Source: Acanthacorydalis orientalis
Lineage: Eukaryota > Arthropoda > Insecta > Megaloptera > Corydalidae
Direction: 5' to 3'
Length of the DNA stretch: 64,000 bases
Assembly: GCA_034766995.1 (NCBI GenBank)
Contig: CM068317.1
Location: 7,582,501-7,646,500, forward strand
Shown: in pieces, positions 12,367 through 24,300 of the stretch
Numbering within the stretch: position 1 is the stretch's first letter
How the letters are laid out: every line of letters begins with the position of its first letter
Position numbers and translations under genes: made by a program
Notes under the pieces: generated by a model
Databases searched by the model: none
Seen by the model: only the letters and a program-made list of their open reading frames with translations
Told to the model about the DNA's origin: nothing

Positions 12367-14699
12367 AAAGAATATTACGTTCTAAATGTGATACAAAAAT
12401 AGTAAAGTATATTTTATACTCATTCTTCTATTCAGAAAAAAAATACGAACTTACACATGGTATTATCAGTTTATCAATATCTGTAATTGGAACTATTACT
12501 TAAATAGTAAAAAAAATTATTCAAATTTACTCTTATTGTAATATCGTCTTTTGACATTTCTACCTTAATTTGATTCTGAAAAAGTAACCTCTTATAAAAA
12601 TAATATATCACCTTATATTTATCTTGTTATATATTTTGATAATTGAAAAAATAAAATTATGAAAAGATCTTTTTATGTACAAAAAATTTCCATATCTGGA
12701 TATTAAGTGCAAATGATCTGAAAAGGCTTATTTTTATTTAAATTTAATATTAAAATTAAAAAAATAAATCTTTAAAAATATTTTTTTCTATTGTAAGTAC
12801 AAAAGTAATAAATAAATCGTAGATAAATGAAAATACACATTGATTTTGTATTTTCAAAATACTTTAATGTTTTGAATTTATTTTATAATTTCGATACTAA
12901 ACACTTGGGTAATTAAGATAATCAAGAGTCAATCTACAATTATTTATATATTTTAATTTTATTTTCTTAAAGAGATTTTATTTAGATAAATATTTCATAC
13001 TATTATTTTTTATTTCTTTAAAATATAAATTTTTAAATTTAAAATGCAAACCTTTTTTGTTTCTTAAAAAAATGTATTATTTTAATTTTTTGAAATATGA
13101 ATATTTTAAATTTTATGTTTAAGTAGAAATAAAAGTTTTATTATTATACAGATAATTAGGTTGTTAGTTGTTCACTTTCAAAAAGTTCTTCTTTTCAATA
13201 CAAATAAAGTAATTTGACAATATATTTGTTACAGTTATTTGCATTACTTTTAAATGAGGTTTCAATTTGAATTCAATATAATCAAAAAGAGATACATCAC
13301 AGAGCTACCACTCAGTTAAACTAAAATCGTGTACATTTATATTTATTGTATTCTATCTTCTTTATTTTTAATGTTTTGTATTTCTTTTAATTTCTCTCTA
13401 GCCTCATTATCGATAATAACAAATAAATTAATTACTTATTCCTTTAAGCTAATTAGTTTATAAGAACAGGAGATTCATTGTCATTCGTTTTCATCTTCTT
13501 TTTTATATGAATAAATTAGTGTTATTATAGATAGACTTCTACATAATGTAAAAATACTTAATAAACCCTATATATGTGGAGTTTATTTCTTTATTTTATA
13601 TAACAGTATACGTGATATAAACTGAATGAATATGAATTCTCTACCCTTACTGCCCTCATTGTCCATTTATTTTCTGTTCTTACTGACCTTAATACTGTAT
13701 AAGTTATCTCATCATAGAAAGTGAAATTAAGTAGAAATAATAATAAATAAATAAGAATAAAAATTGCTAAATGAAATTAATACTATGACAGTTTAATACT
13801 TGGGTTTTCTTCTATATGTTTTATAATTACCTAATACCAAGGCAAATAGAATTTACTGCTATATATATATAAAGATTTAACTTTCAGGCTAACATTTAGC
13901 TAGAAATGATTGACAACTTTTCATGAGATATCTTGCTTGTTAAAAGTTGCACTTAAAATGCTGTTACTTGTTAACATGCTGTTACTTGCTGTTAAATATT
14001 ACACTTTTCGTATATTTATTTCTATTTTAAATAACGCCATGTACTGTGTTATAAAATTTATATCAGTAAGCTAATATATTCGTTTACAACAAATACACAT
14101 AAAGATTAAGTTTGATCGTTGATATAATAGTGTATATTAATTATTTTTCAAAAAAAATAATTGATTTTTTTACAATATTCAGTGATATTATTTGAAAAAA
14201 TATTAATGAACTGTATTGTAAGATATGGATTTTCTTAAAATCAGTATAAAATTTATGTTCTAGATGTTGCATATTAATGGTTTTAACTACTTACTAATTT
14301 TATTTTATATCGAATTTAATTTAGTCACTATTATAATTTTGATTCTATGTTTTTGGCTTATTAATATTTACATTAAATTTAAAACATGTGCAATCTTGCA
14401 ATTGTACTAAATATGTACATTATATTACAACTGGCTATTAATATATATTTAATATCTTTCATTTCAAATAATATTTTATAAGTGGTCAATATATCATTTA
14501 ATTTTTCTTCTTATAATCCTATTTTATGTATTTTATATATATTTTTATACCCAATTTACTAAAATTGTCTGTAGCTACTATACCAGCTTTTTTCTCTCTA
14601 TTTATATGTTTATATATATATATATATATATGTATGTATTCTTATCAAATTATTTAAATAAATAGTTTTACAAGTATTTGCATCGTTAAACTAAAACAG

Positions 14700-15080
14700 A
14701 TTTGATGTTTGGAAATGAACTTCGCACGTACAAAAAAATAGCATTTATTTAATCAAAATACATAAGAAATACATAAAACGAACATACAACAAATCATTTG
14801 ATCCAACACCGTTGTGAATAACAACCACAACTCGCGTAATAAATTTCAATCCAGTTCGTCCATAAAGTTTATTGTCGATTAGTAGTTACTTACTATAATG
14901 GGCTACTCTCTCGTTCCTTGTTTGCAAACAAACTAACTGCGTCCCGGTGACAATTTCCAGAAACAAATTACTGATTTCACTTAAACAGAAATGTCCCAGT
15001 AATTATAAAATAATTAGTAATCGCTTTGATTTATAACGATTGCAAGTTTAAGATCAGTTTTGTGGTATAACGTGTAAGTT
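14700..15080. other. Unique, less AT-rich segment
   Basis: This stretch lacks simple repeats and has more C and G than its flanks. I see no open frame, transposon motif or RNA gene in it. It could be regulatory or a non-coding exon, but the sequence does not decide. Confidence 0.25.
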
Positions 15081-16480
15081 CGATAATACTTCAGAACAAG
15101 ATAGTTAACTTTCGTAAATATTTACTTAGTTTTTGTTATAATAAACGCAAATGTTGTAACTTTCGCTATTGATTCAACAATTTAAGGTACTTTGAACGAT
15201 TTAGTTTATTATAAAAGTTTGTTTTATACATAACTGTAGTTTCAATATCTTTTTATAATAGCTACTTAATGTTATATTCTTAAGTAGATTAATACTGCCT
15301 CAAGATACAGATTTTTAAAATATTTTTCAATAGACACCCTAAAATTTGTAAGAAATTATGTACACTGTTGAATTTTATAAGAATAAACTTAAATTTATTT
15401 TTGAATATTTGCATCTAAATCCTATTAGTTGAAATTGAATATTTATTTGTTTGAGAATTTTGTAAATAATATATTTGATGTTAGGAAACATTAATTTCAT
15501 CCAATCAATCATCCAATTTTTTTAACATAATATATTAACAAATGCATTATATTTCTAATGTTTTTTGAAAAAAAGATAATTTTTAGATGTTCAAATACTA
15601 AAATAAAATATTCAACATTTATTAATATATTGTAATCCTATAAAATGTCGTAATGAAAAAAATTTTGTTTATTTGAAAAAATTGTTGTTAAAAATTGATG
15701 ATAAAATTATTTATAAAAACTATGTCATAAAAAATATTTATTATAAAATAGTCATAATATTATTAATGTATTAATTATACATATTCATACACACATATAT
15801 AAACACATATATGAATTGTTGTATACTTTATATATAAATATACGAAACTTTCCTTTGAAACAGAACATAACTTATTACTAGAAACTTTACAATTGATTAC
15901 ATTTGAGCACAAAACTCGACAAAGCTTCAGTTAATGAATTGAATTTGCGCATTGTTGATGAAGTGGAAAAGAGGACGATGAAAATTTAATCATTACAATG
16001 TCTATTCTTTTTTCGTATCCAAACTTTCTCAGAATCAAGACTGAATATATTTTTTATTAAGTAAACAACTTGTGATTGTAGTTGAGAAAATAAGCAAGAG
16101 AATAAATTCAATATATTGACATTTTCATAATAAGTAAATTATAGTAAAAATTGTGTAAAATTCAATATTAATTTTTTTCAGTAGCATTTTTTTTTTTAAA
16201 AAAGAAGTTTATAAATAATAATTAACATGAATACGTATTAAAAATTTATAAATAAATATTGAACATACATGAGTTCGTTTTATTGTTATTTTCTGTAAAA
16301 AAAACTTTAATCACTGAATATTCAACAACTGTGCAATACTGCTTAAAAAACCGTCATTATTTTCACATTATTTGTATTTCCTACAAGAGACTAAATAAAA
16401 AAAAAATATATTGAAAAGTTGTATAAGGGTCGAAAGCCATTCATGAAGTGTACGCCTTATTTGGTTCAAAATCTTAATAA

Positions 16481-16523
<43 letters not shown>

Positions 16524-16627
16524 AAAATGTTAAATGTAGTTTCCTCTTTGAATAAATGCTTCAAACTGTTGAAATAAAAATAATGACTTAACTTTCTCGT
16601 TGTATATTCGTACATACATACTGTCAT

Positions 16628-16635
16628 ATAATATA

Positions 16636-16697
<62 letters not shown>
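16628..16697. repeat. Compound TA microsatellite
   Basis: Two TA tracts are separated by a single TACA unit, together about 70 bases. Confidence 0.95.
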
Positions 16698-16701
<4 letters not shown>

Positions 16702-17345
16702 TATTAAAATAAATAAAGCTGTAATTTAATATAAATTTTAAATTAATTTTGATTCTCTTTCAATACAAGCATTCATAAATATTTTTCTTAGGGATAATAG
16801 GAAACCATTACAATTTATCAATATATTTTCATAATTATATGTAAATTTATTATTAACTATTTATATAAATATTGATAGAGAAACTTTTGATATTTGTGTG
16901 TTCTAAAAATATATTTATTAACTGACTTTCAGATATACAAATATTTTACTATTTGAAAGCATATCTTTCTATATTATAGAAATGAAAGTAATATAGTTCC
17001 CCTGATTTTTGTTCGTCCTCTGATTTGTTGATATCAGTAGCGTGATGTGTTTATTGCCAACCAAAATTAGGAATATAATTCAATTAAAAATGTAAATTTC
17101 TTCTTTTATTACGACTTTGTTGTATTTTGATATATACTTGAATATTAGTAATAAGCAGACAGTAAAAACTATCTATTAGATATAGAAAGTCATTAAAATA
17201 ATTGAATAAGTTACATTTAGCTTTGAATAAATTAATAATTAATTTGTTATGAATTGAAAAAAAAATTAAATATTATACAGTGTTAAAACCTTTAATGAGG
17301 TGTCCATTCATATAAAATAAAAAACAAGAAATATTTTTATTACAT

Positions 17346-17381
<36 letters not shown>

Positions 17382-19424
17382 GTTTTAATTATAATAAAAA
17401 AGATACTTTTTATATTTTCTACCTAAAAACGGTAATTAACACCAAAATACCAAATATATTGCTCTGAAATAAATAAATACCTATAAGCAAAAAAGTATAT
17501 CTCATATTTTAAATTATTGTTATCAAAAATATCATTTATCTTTGTTAATTAACAATTGTAATTTTCAAGTCATTAATGAATAGCAACGCAAACAAGATAA
17601 TAATTATTATTCAAAATTATAACTCGCTCATGTTCCAAATTACAATTTGGATTTTCTCGTTTTTCTGTACACGAACTTGTTTTAACAAAAATTTTATTGT
17701 AAAATAAAATACATTTATTATTACTGTAAGTCATTTATTAGCATTGTACTACTATAGCGTAAACTCTAACTAATTGCTATTTGATTGAAGAGAGAATCAT
17801 TTCCGTACATTGATTACACTAATTATTTTTAGTATTAATATTGATTGTATTTCTGAGAACATGCATTTTACTATACTATATTACTATATTTTCTACAACT
17901 GATTACTTCTGATATCTACAGATAGATATGTACTGAAACCAATATAGATCTAGTTGAAGATGTCGGAAAATGAAACTGGTTTTACAAAATACTTAAAAAG
18001 AGACTATAAATAACAGCAACAGAATTTATAAATACCAAAGTACACAGATATGTAACAATTTACATTGTGTATGTATAGATATTTCTATTAATTACAATAC
18101 TTGACTTGTATGTTAATTTTTCTATTTCTTATTTAAAAACTTTAATGTTATATATATATATATGTATATATATATAACATAAGGTATAGAAGAAATTAAA
18201 TAAGAAAACATTTATATCATAAGATATTAAAGAAATTATTTTTTTTCATGAAAGTATTATTGTTAATCGGTTTTCTTCTGTAATAAAAAAAAATTAAATT
18301 AATAATAATCAAAAATCTACTTCCTCTATGAACATCTTATAATCTTCGGATGTATGCTATAAGTGTACATGAATTCACAATAATAAATACTATAAAAATC
18401 TTTAAATTTTATCAATATATTTTTGAAATTTTTGATTTTAATATTGTTATAATTTATTTAAATGTAAAAAAATATAAACTCCTAAGAAATTAAATTGTGT
18501 GTCTAAATTAAAATCTAAGTATTTTATGTTTGTGATAATAATTTCATAATTTTATTTTTTTCAAGAATAATGATTTATAATAATTATAAATTATAATATA
18601 TATTTCTATATGTTTCTTCCTACTTCTTAATTATTGCAACTAGGTACTATGTCGAATATTTTCTTAAGATATTAATATGTTAATATATTAAATGAAGTGT
18701 TAAATTATTGCATTACTATATTAAATGAAAAATGTCCCTCTTTCCTCTATTATTTTACTAATATTAAAGGTAAACTTCTAACAAAAACATCATTGGCAAT
18801 TAATAAATAATAAATACATTACTCAAGCTTTATCTACGATAATGAATACATTTTAATTTTCAGTAAAGAAAAAAAAACAACCATTTAACACTACATTTTC
18901 CTTTTCTTACGGGCAAAAAAATACCCTACGGATATAAATTTTCATATAAAACGCATATCTCTCCAAAAATACGTTATCGCACTAAGTAACGGCTACATTT
19001 ATTACAACACTGCAAACGTAAAATAGTTTTTATATAACGAAGTCAGACAATGTAGCCTAGGTGCGAGGAGTATTTTTTCGTCTTTGTTCTCACTTACTTT
19101 TTGTTTTCTACTTCATCTATATGTACCCCTATTATGTATTTCCAAATCGTATACGAATATCACACTCTTACATGCGATACGGAAAATATTCAATAATGTG
19201 TATACTTAAATATATACTCTTTTTCGTAATAGCATGTACTTGTATAGATAATTCGTATATTTATATGTGAATAAAACTATACATTTATATTTTATATTCA
19301 ATTCGTATAATTATGTACATAAGGAAGAAAATAATCATAATAGAATCTCTTTTAAAAAGTTGGTATTTTCTTGAGTGAAAAGTAATTATACAGGCAGAAA
19401 TATATATATATATATATATACATA

Positions 19425-20728
19425 CGAGGGTAGAGTGATAATAATTCCTGTTTGACAAAATATGGCACAACCAATATCAACTTCACATCTTTATCACATC
19501 TTCAATATCTTTTAACAGCATTATATTTCAAACTACTGGTGTTAAAGTTTGAGCACAATACGTTAATTACCTTCGTTTCGCCAGTTATTCAAAGTAATTG
19601 ACTATTTCTCTTTTTAATTATGGAAAAAAATCACCATCGGTCAATGATTACATTTTTGTTTTTCAATTTGAAAACGTGTAGAGAAATTAAAGAAAAGCTA
19701 CATGCTGTCTATGGAGACTCTTCACCTTCGATGATAACCGTCAGATATTGGTTCAATGAATTTAAATGTGGTCGTACAAGGATTTGTAATAAAGAACATC
19801 CAGGTCATCCAATTGAGATGACCACTGAATTGAGGTGACTACTGAAGAGATGATTGTAAAAATACATGATATTGTTTTAAATAATCGTAGAACCAAAGTG
19901 CATGAGGTAGTTGAGATAGTAGACATCTCAAATGAAGTGTACGGAACATTTTACACGAACGTTTGCATATGAAAAAGCTATCTGACAGATATATGTCTCG
20001 TTTGCTCACAATCGACCAAAAACGCATTCAAATGAATATTTCAAAGGAGTGCTTAACAATGTTTAAACGTATTCGACATGAATTTTTACATGGATACATC
20101 ACCATATACCTGAAACGAAGGGGTAGTCAAAACAATGTACTTCTCCTGGCGAATTTGCACCAAAAAAGGCAAAAGTCATTGCATCAGCAGGAAAGATTAT
20201 AGCGACTGTTTTCTGGGATGCTCATGGAATATTGCTAAACGACTATCTTGAAAAAAGGAAAAAGTAGCAAGAGCCTTCTATTAATTATTATTATTCCAGC
20301 TGAATGATTAAATTAAATAAAAAACCTACTCATTTGGTAAAGAAAAAAATGCTCTTCCATCACGACAATGCACCGGCACATAAATCAACAATTTCAATGG
20401 CAAAATTGCATGAATTTCACTACAAATGGCTTCCACATCCACTATATTCTCCAGATATTGCACCGTGTGACTATTTATTGTTCCCAAACTTGAAGAAATG
20501 GCTCAGAGGTAACAGACTTGTATCAAATTCGGAAGTTACCACTGCTGTAGATGCTTGTTTTGAAGAGATTGATAAACCGTACCATTCTGAAGGGATAAAA
20601 AATTGAAAATGCATAAGAATAAATGTATCAAACTAAAAGGAGATTATCTTGAAAAATAAAATCTTGTAAAAATAAAATTTGCTCAAAAAATTGTTTTCTT
20701 GTCAAACACAAATACTTATCACTCTACC

Positions 20729-20732
<4 letters not shown>
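19425..20732 (+). mobile_element. Full-length but dead mariner element inserted in a TA array
   Basis: The element is about 1.3 kb, the canonical mariner length. Its terminal inverted repeats are GAGGGTAGAGTGATAA on the left (19426 on) and TTATCACTCTACCCTT on the right. TA dinucleotides flank both ends, and (TA)n arrays continue outwards on both sides (19399-19420 and from about 20738), so it apparently inserted inside a TA microsatellite. The transposase remnant between the ends is described separately. Confidence 0.9.
19620..20680 (+). pseudogene. Mariner transposase pseudogene
   Basis: It starts at an ATG followed by EKNHHRSMITFLFF and YGDSSPSMITVRYWFNEFK (the N-terminal paired-like HTH). 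A 17-bp tandem duplication at 19813-19846 (TTGAGATGACCACTGAA, then TTGAGGTGACTACTGAA) shifts the frame. HERLHMKKLSDRYMSRLLTI, SPGEFAPKKAKVIASAGKI and ATVFWDAHGILLNDYLEK follow in other frames. The first catalytic Asp block (VDETW in the family) is deleted: EFLHG joins directly to WIHHHIPET. The second and third Asp blocks survive in one frame at 20304-20606 as FHHDNAPAHKS and LYSPDIAPCDYLLFPNLK. A frameshift after SEGIKN removes the tail. It cannot make active enzyme. Confidence 0.9.
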
Positions 20733-20768
<36 letters not shown>

Positions 20769-21234
20769 GCAATCAGTATATATATATATATATGTATGTA
20801 TATATATATGTATCTAATTCTATTAATTTGTTCTGTGCTTTATTGATTGATAAAAATATCCAGCAATAAAATAAATTCGTTTAACTGTTTGTTTTTTACA
20901 AGAATCTATTACTGTATGTAAGAATAAAATGTTGATATTTATTTAATATCCTTGATACGAATACAGTTTGAAGATATATCCTATAAACGGCTTAGACTTG
21001 CGCTTACACCTACATTACAACCAGTTTATCCGCTCAAAATGTTACAAATATCTCGTATATCTCTAGCCAAATCTAAAATAATATAGTATTGTATAAAACT
21101 GTACAATATTTATATCTTTGTATAAAGAGTAAATGCAATCATTTAACTTTAACTAGATGTTAAGATATCATTTGTAATTATTTTTTCTCTTTCAATTAAA
21201 TAGGTATTTACTTTAAGAAAACATATTTTGATTA

Positions 21235-21279
21235 ATTAATATCAATTCTTAATCATTAAGATTAAGAATTGATATTAAT
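21235..21279. repeat. Perfect 20-bp inverted repeat
   Basis: The arms 21235-21254 and 21260-21279 are exact reverse complements around a 5-base ATTAA loop. A third, imperfect direct copy of the TCAATTCTTAATC core follows at about 21286-21300 and 21308-21320. The arms are AT-rich but not simple repeats, so this is not a by-product of a TA tract. Confidence 0.85.
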
Positions 21280-21622
21280 AATCTAAATTCTTAATCATAA
21301 TTAATGTCAATTCCTAATCATATATTCATTAAATATTTGAATTCATATAAAGTCAAATTATATTTTCATTATGTTAATAGAAAAAATAAAAAATCAACTT
21401 AAAAGATGTATACGAAAACGTTATTAATATATTTAATACCAACTTAAATATTGAAAATATAATCAACAAAATATAGATAAATAATTTAATTATAAGTACG
21501 TGAAAATATGTATGTACGCATAAATATAAATTAAAATGAAATGGGCACACTTTAATATATATATATATAATCAAGTTTCTATTGATCCGGTTCTAGATGA
21601 AGGTTACCATGTGTAGATACAT

Positions 21623-21653
<31 letters not shown>

Positions 21654-21723
21654 TCTACTAACGTTCATTTTCGTCTATATTACTCCTGGGAACTTTCGAA
21701 TTTCGGATTTTCTGTATGTGTGA

Positions 21724-21726
<3 letters not shown>

Positions 21727-21786
<60 letters not shown>
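21727..21786. repeat. (TA)n microsatellite
   Basis: Uninterrupted TA array of about 60 bases. Confidence 0.97.
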
Positions 21787-21791
<5 letters not shown>

Positions 21792-22261
21792 CAACGTTAC
21801 TAAACCTGAAAATAAAACAACTCATATTAATTTGAGAAATAATTAATAATATTTTGTTATTTACATGACTTTTTTAAAAGAAAGTATATACAATATTTGA
21901 ATAGAATATTTACTGTGAATATATGTACAAAATATTCATATATGAGTTACAGTTTCGTTGTGTATCTTTAGAAAATGTAATTACATACGGTATATTTAAG
22001 TTTCTTTCCAGATCAACTTGTAAAATAACAATTTAGATGAATTAATATAAATCATATATTGAATAGACAAGTATATATTTTTGGAAGTTGAATATTATCT
22101 TGTGTGTGTATATTTTTTAATAAGTGATTTGTGTTATTTACGGATTTATTAATGGAGTGTTGTATAATTTATTAATATGATTTTAATGAAAAACTACTAT
22201 TATAAATCTTTCATAATAGGCTTTTATTTAAGTTATTTACTGTACCTCATCTATATTTTCA

Positions 22262-22336
22262 TATATATGTATATATGTATATATGTATATATGTATATAT
22301 GTATATATGTATACATGTATATATGTATATATGTAT
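22262..22336. repeat. Period-8 tandem repeat (TATATATG)n
   Basis: About nine units of TATATATG lie head to tail, with one TATACATG variant. The regular TG every eight bases distinguishes it from the plain TA arrays around it. Confidence 0.9.
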
Positions 22337-22616
22337 GATAAATAACTTTTATGATTTGTTACTTCTGAATTTTAAGCATAGATTTAAAATTATAATTTTG
22401 AATATGATATAAAAGCAAACGAAAAAATGTTACAAGCAGGCTGGTAGTTAATGATATGTAGCTGAATATGTAGCTCACTGCTAAAAATTCAATCATATTT
22501 TCATTGATCAGTTGTCATCACTTTATTTTATTTGCTTCATTCTTTGCCCGCTATTCTACTACGTATGCAGGATGACAGTTATGTAAATAACATTTTCACG
22601 ACTCAAATTGATTTAT

Positions 22617-23099
22617 TATACGGTAGGAAAATAATTGCAATTTTGGTTTTCTGAATTTTGTTTAATTTTCAGCGAAAGTGTCATTTCATCGTATTCAGGC
22701 TAATATAACTTTAAAGTGTCTTTCCAGTTTGTATTTTGGTAACATCGACATTGATTTTATTATTAATTTTGCTTTGAATTGGGATATTGAATTAAAGATG
22801 AAAAAAAAGTAAATAAGAGCAATTTATTGCATGAGTTCAAAACTGGTAGTAAAGTAACAGAAACTGTTTGTAAACTAAACGGTGCTTTTGGTGTGGGTAC
22901 TGTAAAGGAATGTATGGTACAATCCTGGTTCCAAAATGCCGTGCTTAGGACGAGAGTTTTGAAGATGAAGAAATTCTTAAGCATCCTCCTTCAGTTCATA
23001 ACGATCTGAATGTGTTAGTTGAATCAGAACCACGCACTCTAATTCGTGAGCTTCCACAAAATTTAGGTGTTAATCATCCAACAGTTCTGGACCACTTAA

Positions 23100-23134
<35 letters not shown>

Positions 23135-23182
23135 CATATATATGTTTAAAGATCATAAATCGCAATTATTTTTCTACCAACT
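22617..23182 (+). mobile_element. HTH-only mariner deletion derivative, copy 2
   Basis: The 5' end is GGTAGGAAAATAATTGCAA and the 3' end is CGCAATTATTTTTCTACCAA, matching the mariner copies on the minus strand elsewhere in the window. The plus strand encodes only the N-terminal DNA-binding region: EFKTGSKVTETVCKLNGAFG, TVKECMVQSWFQ and, after a frameshift, a VESEPRTLIRELPQNLGV helix. NHPTVLDHL follows and the coding stops there. A (TA)n array (23100-23145) separates this from the 3' terminal repeat. The catalytic domain is absent. The small frames at 22827-23009 and 22763-22984 (minus) are parts or shadows of this remnant. Confidence 0.85.
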
Positions 23183-23498
23183 TAATATTACTAGGCTACA
23201 GTATTTACAAAAATATATCTGTATTCTTTCATTTCTTCAATAAGGCTAAAAGTGAGGAAGTAATAAATATTTAACACATTTTTATTTACAAGAAATTATA
23301 TTTTACTTTAATTAAAATGATTCAACTTAATTTTATGAAAAGTAACCTAATTTAAAGATCATAAAAAATACGAACGCAGTTATGTTTTAAAAAAATATTT
23401 ACTATTTTTATTTAAAATTATTTTTTTATAACATCTTATTATATATGAAATAAAATATAGTTTTCAACAAGTAAATCGTACATTTATATTCGTACCAA

Positions 23499-23549
<51 letters not shown>

Positions 23550-23570
23550 TATATACATATATATATATAC

Positions 23571-23632
<62 letters not shown>

Positions 23633-23640
23633 TGAAAATG
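23183..23640. repeat. AT-rich DNA ending in a long TA/TACA array
   Basis: The array at about 23501-23629 (some 130 bases, with several ACATA interruptions) is among the longest in the window. Nothing else is recognisable. Confidence 0.85.
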
Positions 23641-24300
23641 TGTGCGCTTAGTGCGAGTAAAAAAGGATAATATTATTTCAATAAATTTTCTCTAATGGCT
23701 TCCTAAAATAATATGATCATTTTTTTCGTTTCCGTTAGATGTAAATCAAAAAAGAATGTCAAGTGTATCGGCAAAAGCTCATTTGAATAATGCGAGACAA
23801 AACAACGAACCATTTGCCGTTATACATAAATATATACGTTTTATAATATGCAAATCATGTCACTCATCTACATCAATTTGTATTTTGTCAGTAACGACAT
23901 TTTGAAAACATATTTCTAGTCCATCAACGGTTAGCGTTGCTAGCGAAATCTCACGAACAACAAATATACACCGTCGTCGTCATCGCCTACGACGACGACG
24001 TCTCGTAAGGCGTTATCCCGCTCTCACCGCAACACTTTAAACACTCCGCAGAGAAATCTAATATCACAAACAAAAGCTTCCACACGCACAATATTAACAC
24101 GGGTTTGCTTTAGCACCACCGTACCGTATATAACATATTACATGATGGCGGTCCTACTGGTTGTGCTATAGGGTAGACGGCACCGCAAACGAATCCTTTT
24201 CTTCGGGAACAGCTAACACCACAGTTTATAGATAAAATATTACAGTACCGCAGTTTCACACCTCAGGTGTGAGCTGTTCTTTCAACACAAAGAAAAAATA
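23640..24300. promoter_or_regulatory. CpG-rich unique island, candidate promoter or 5' untranslated exon
   Basis: This is the most strikingly GC- and CpG-rich non-repeat stretch in the window, bounded on the left by a TA array. It contains a perfect GC-rich hairpin, CGTCGTCGTC (23972-23981) against GACGACGACG (23991-24000). It also has a near-palindrome, TCACACCT-C-AGGTGTGA (24256-24272), which includes two CACCT/AGGTG half sites. No long open frame or transposon motif is visible. The composition fits the promoter or first, untranslated exon of a host gene. Strand is undetermined: a GACG/GTGTAT donor-like step exists on the minus strand near 23971. Confidence 0.4.

Larger units (their letters stand above)
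11361..19424. other. Long AT-rich non-coding stretch
   Basis: No gene was found over about 8 kb. It holds TA arrays at about 12316-12364, 14610-14632, 16488-16520, 16628-16697 (compound), 17355-17381, 18152-18177 and 19399-19420. The frame at 12195-12503 is only a translation through the TA array. A less AT-rich unique stretch lies at about 14700-15080. The frames at 19061-19270 and 19285-19470 show no recognisable domain. Confidence 0.6.
20733..22616. other. AT-rich DNA with microsatellites and a perfect hairpin
   Basis: No gene. TA arrays lie at about 20738-20765, 20776-20810, 21625-21650 and 21727-21786. The frame at 21597-21803 is a translation of those arrays. The hairpin and the period-8 array are listed separately. 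Confidence 0.6.
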
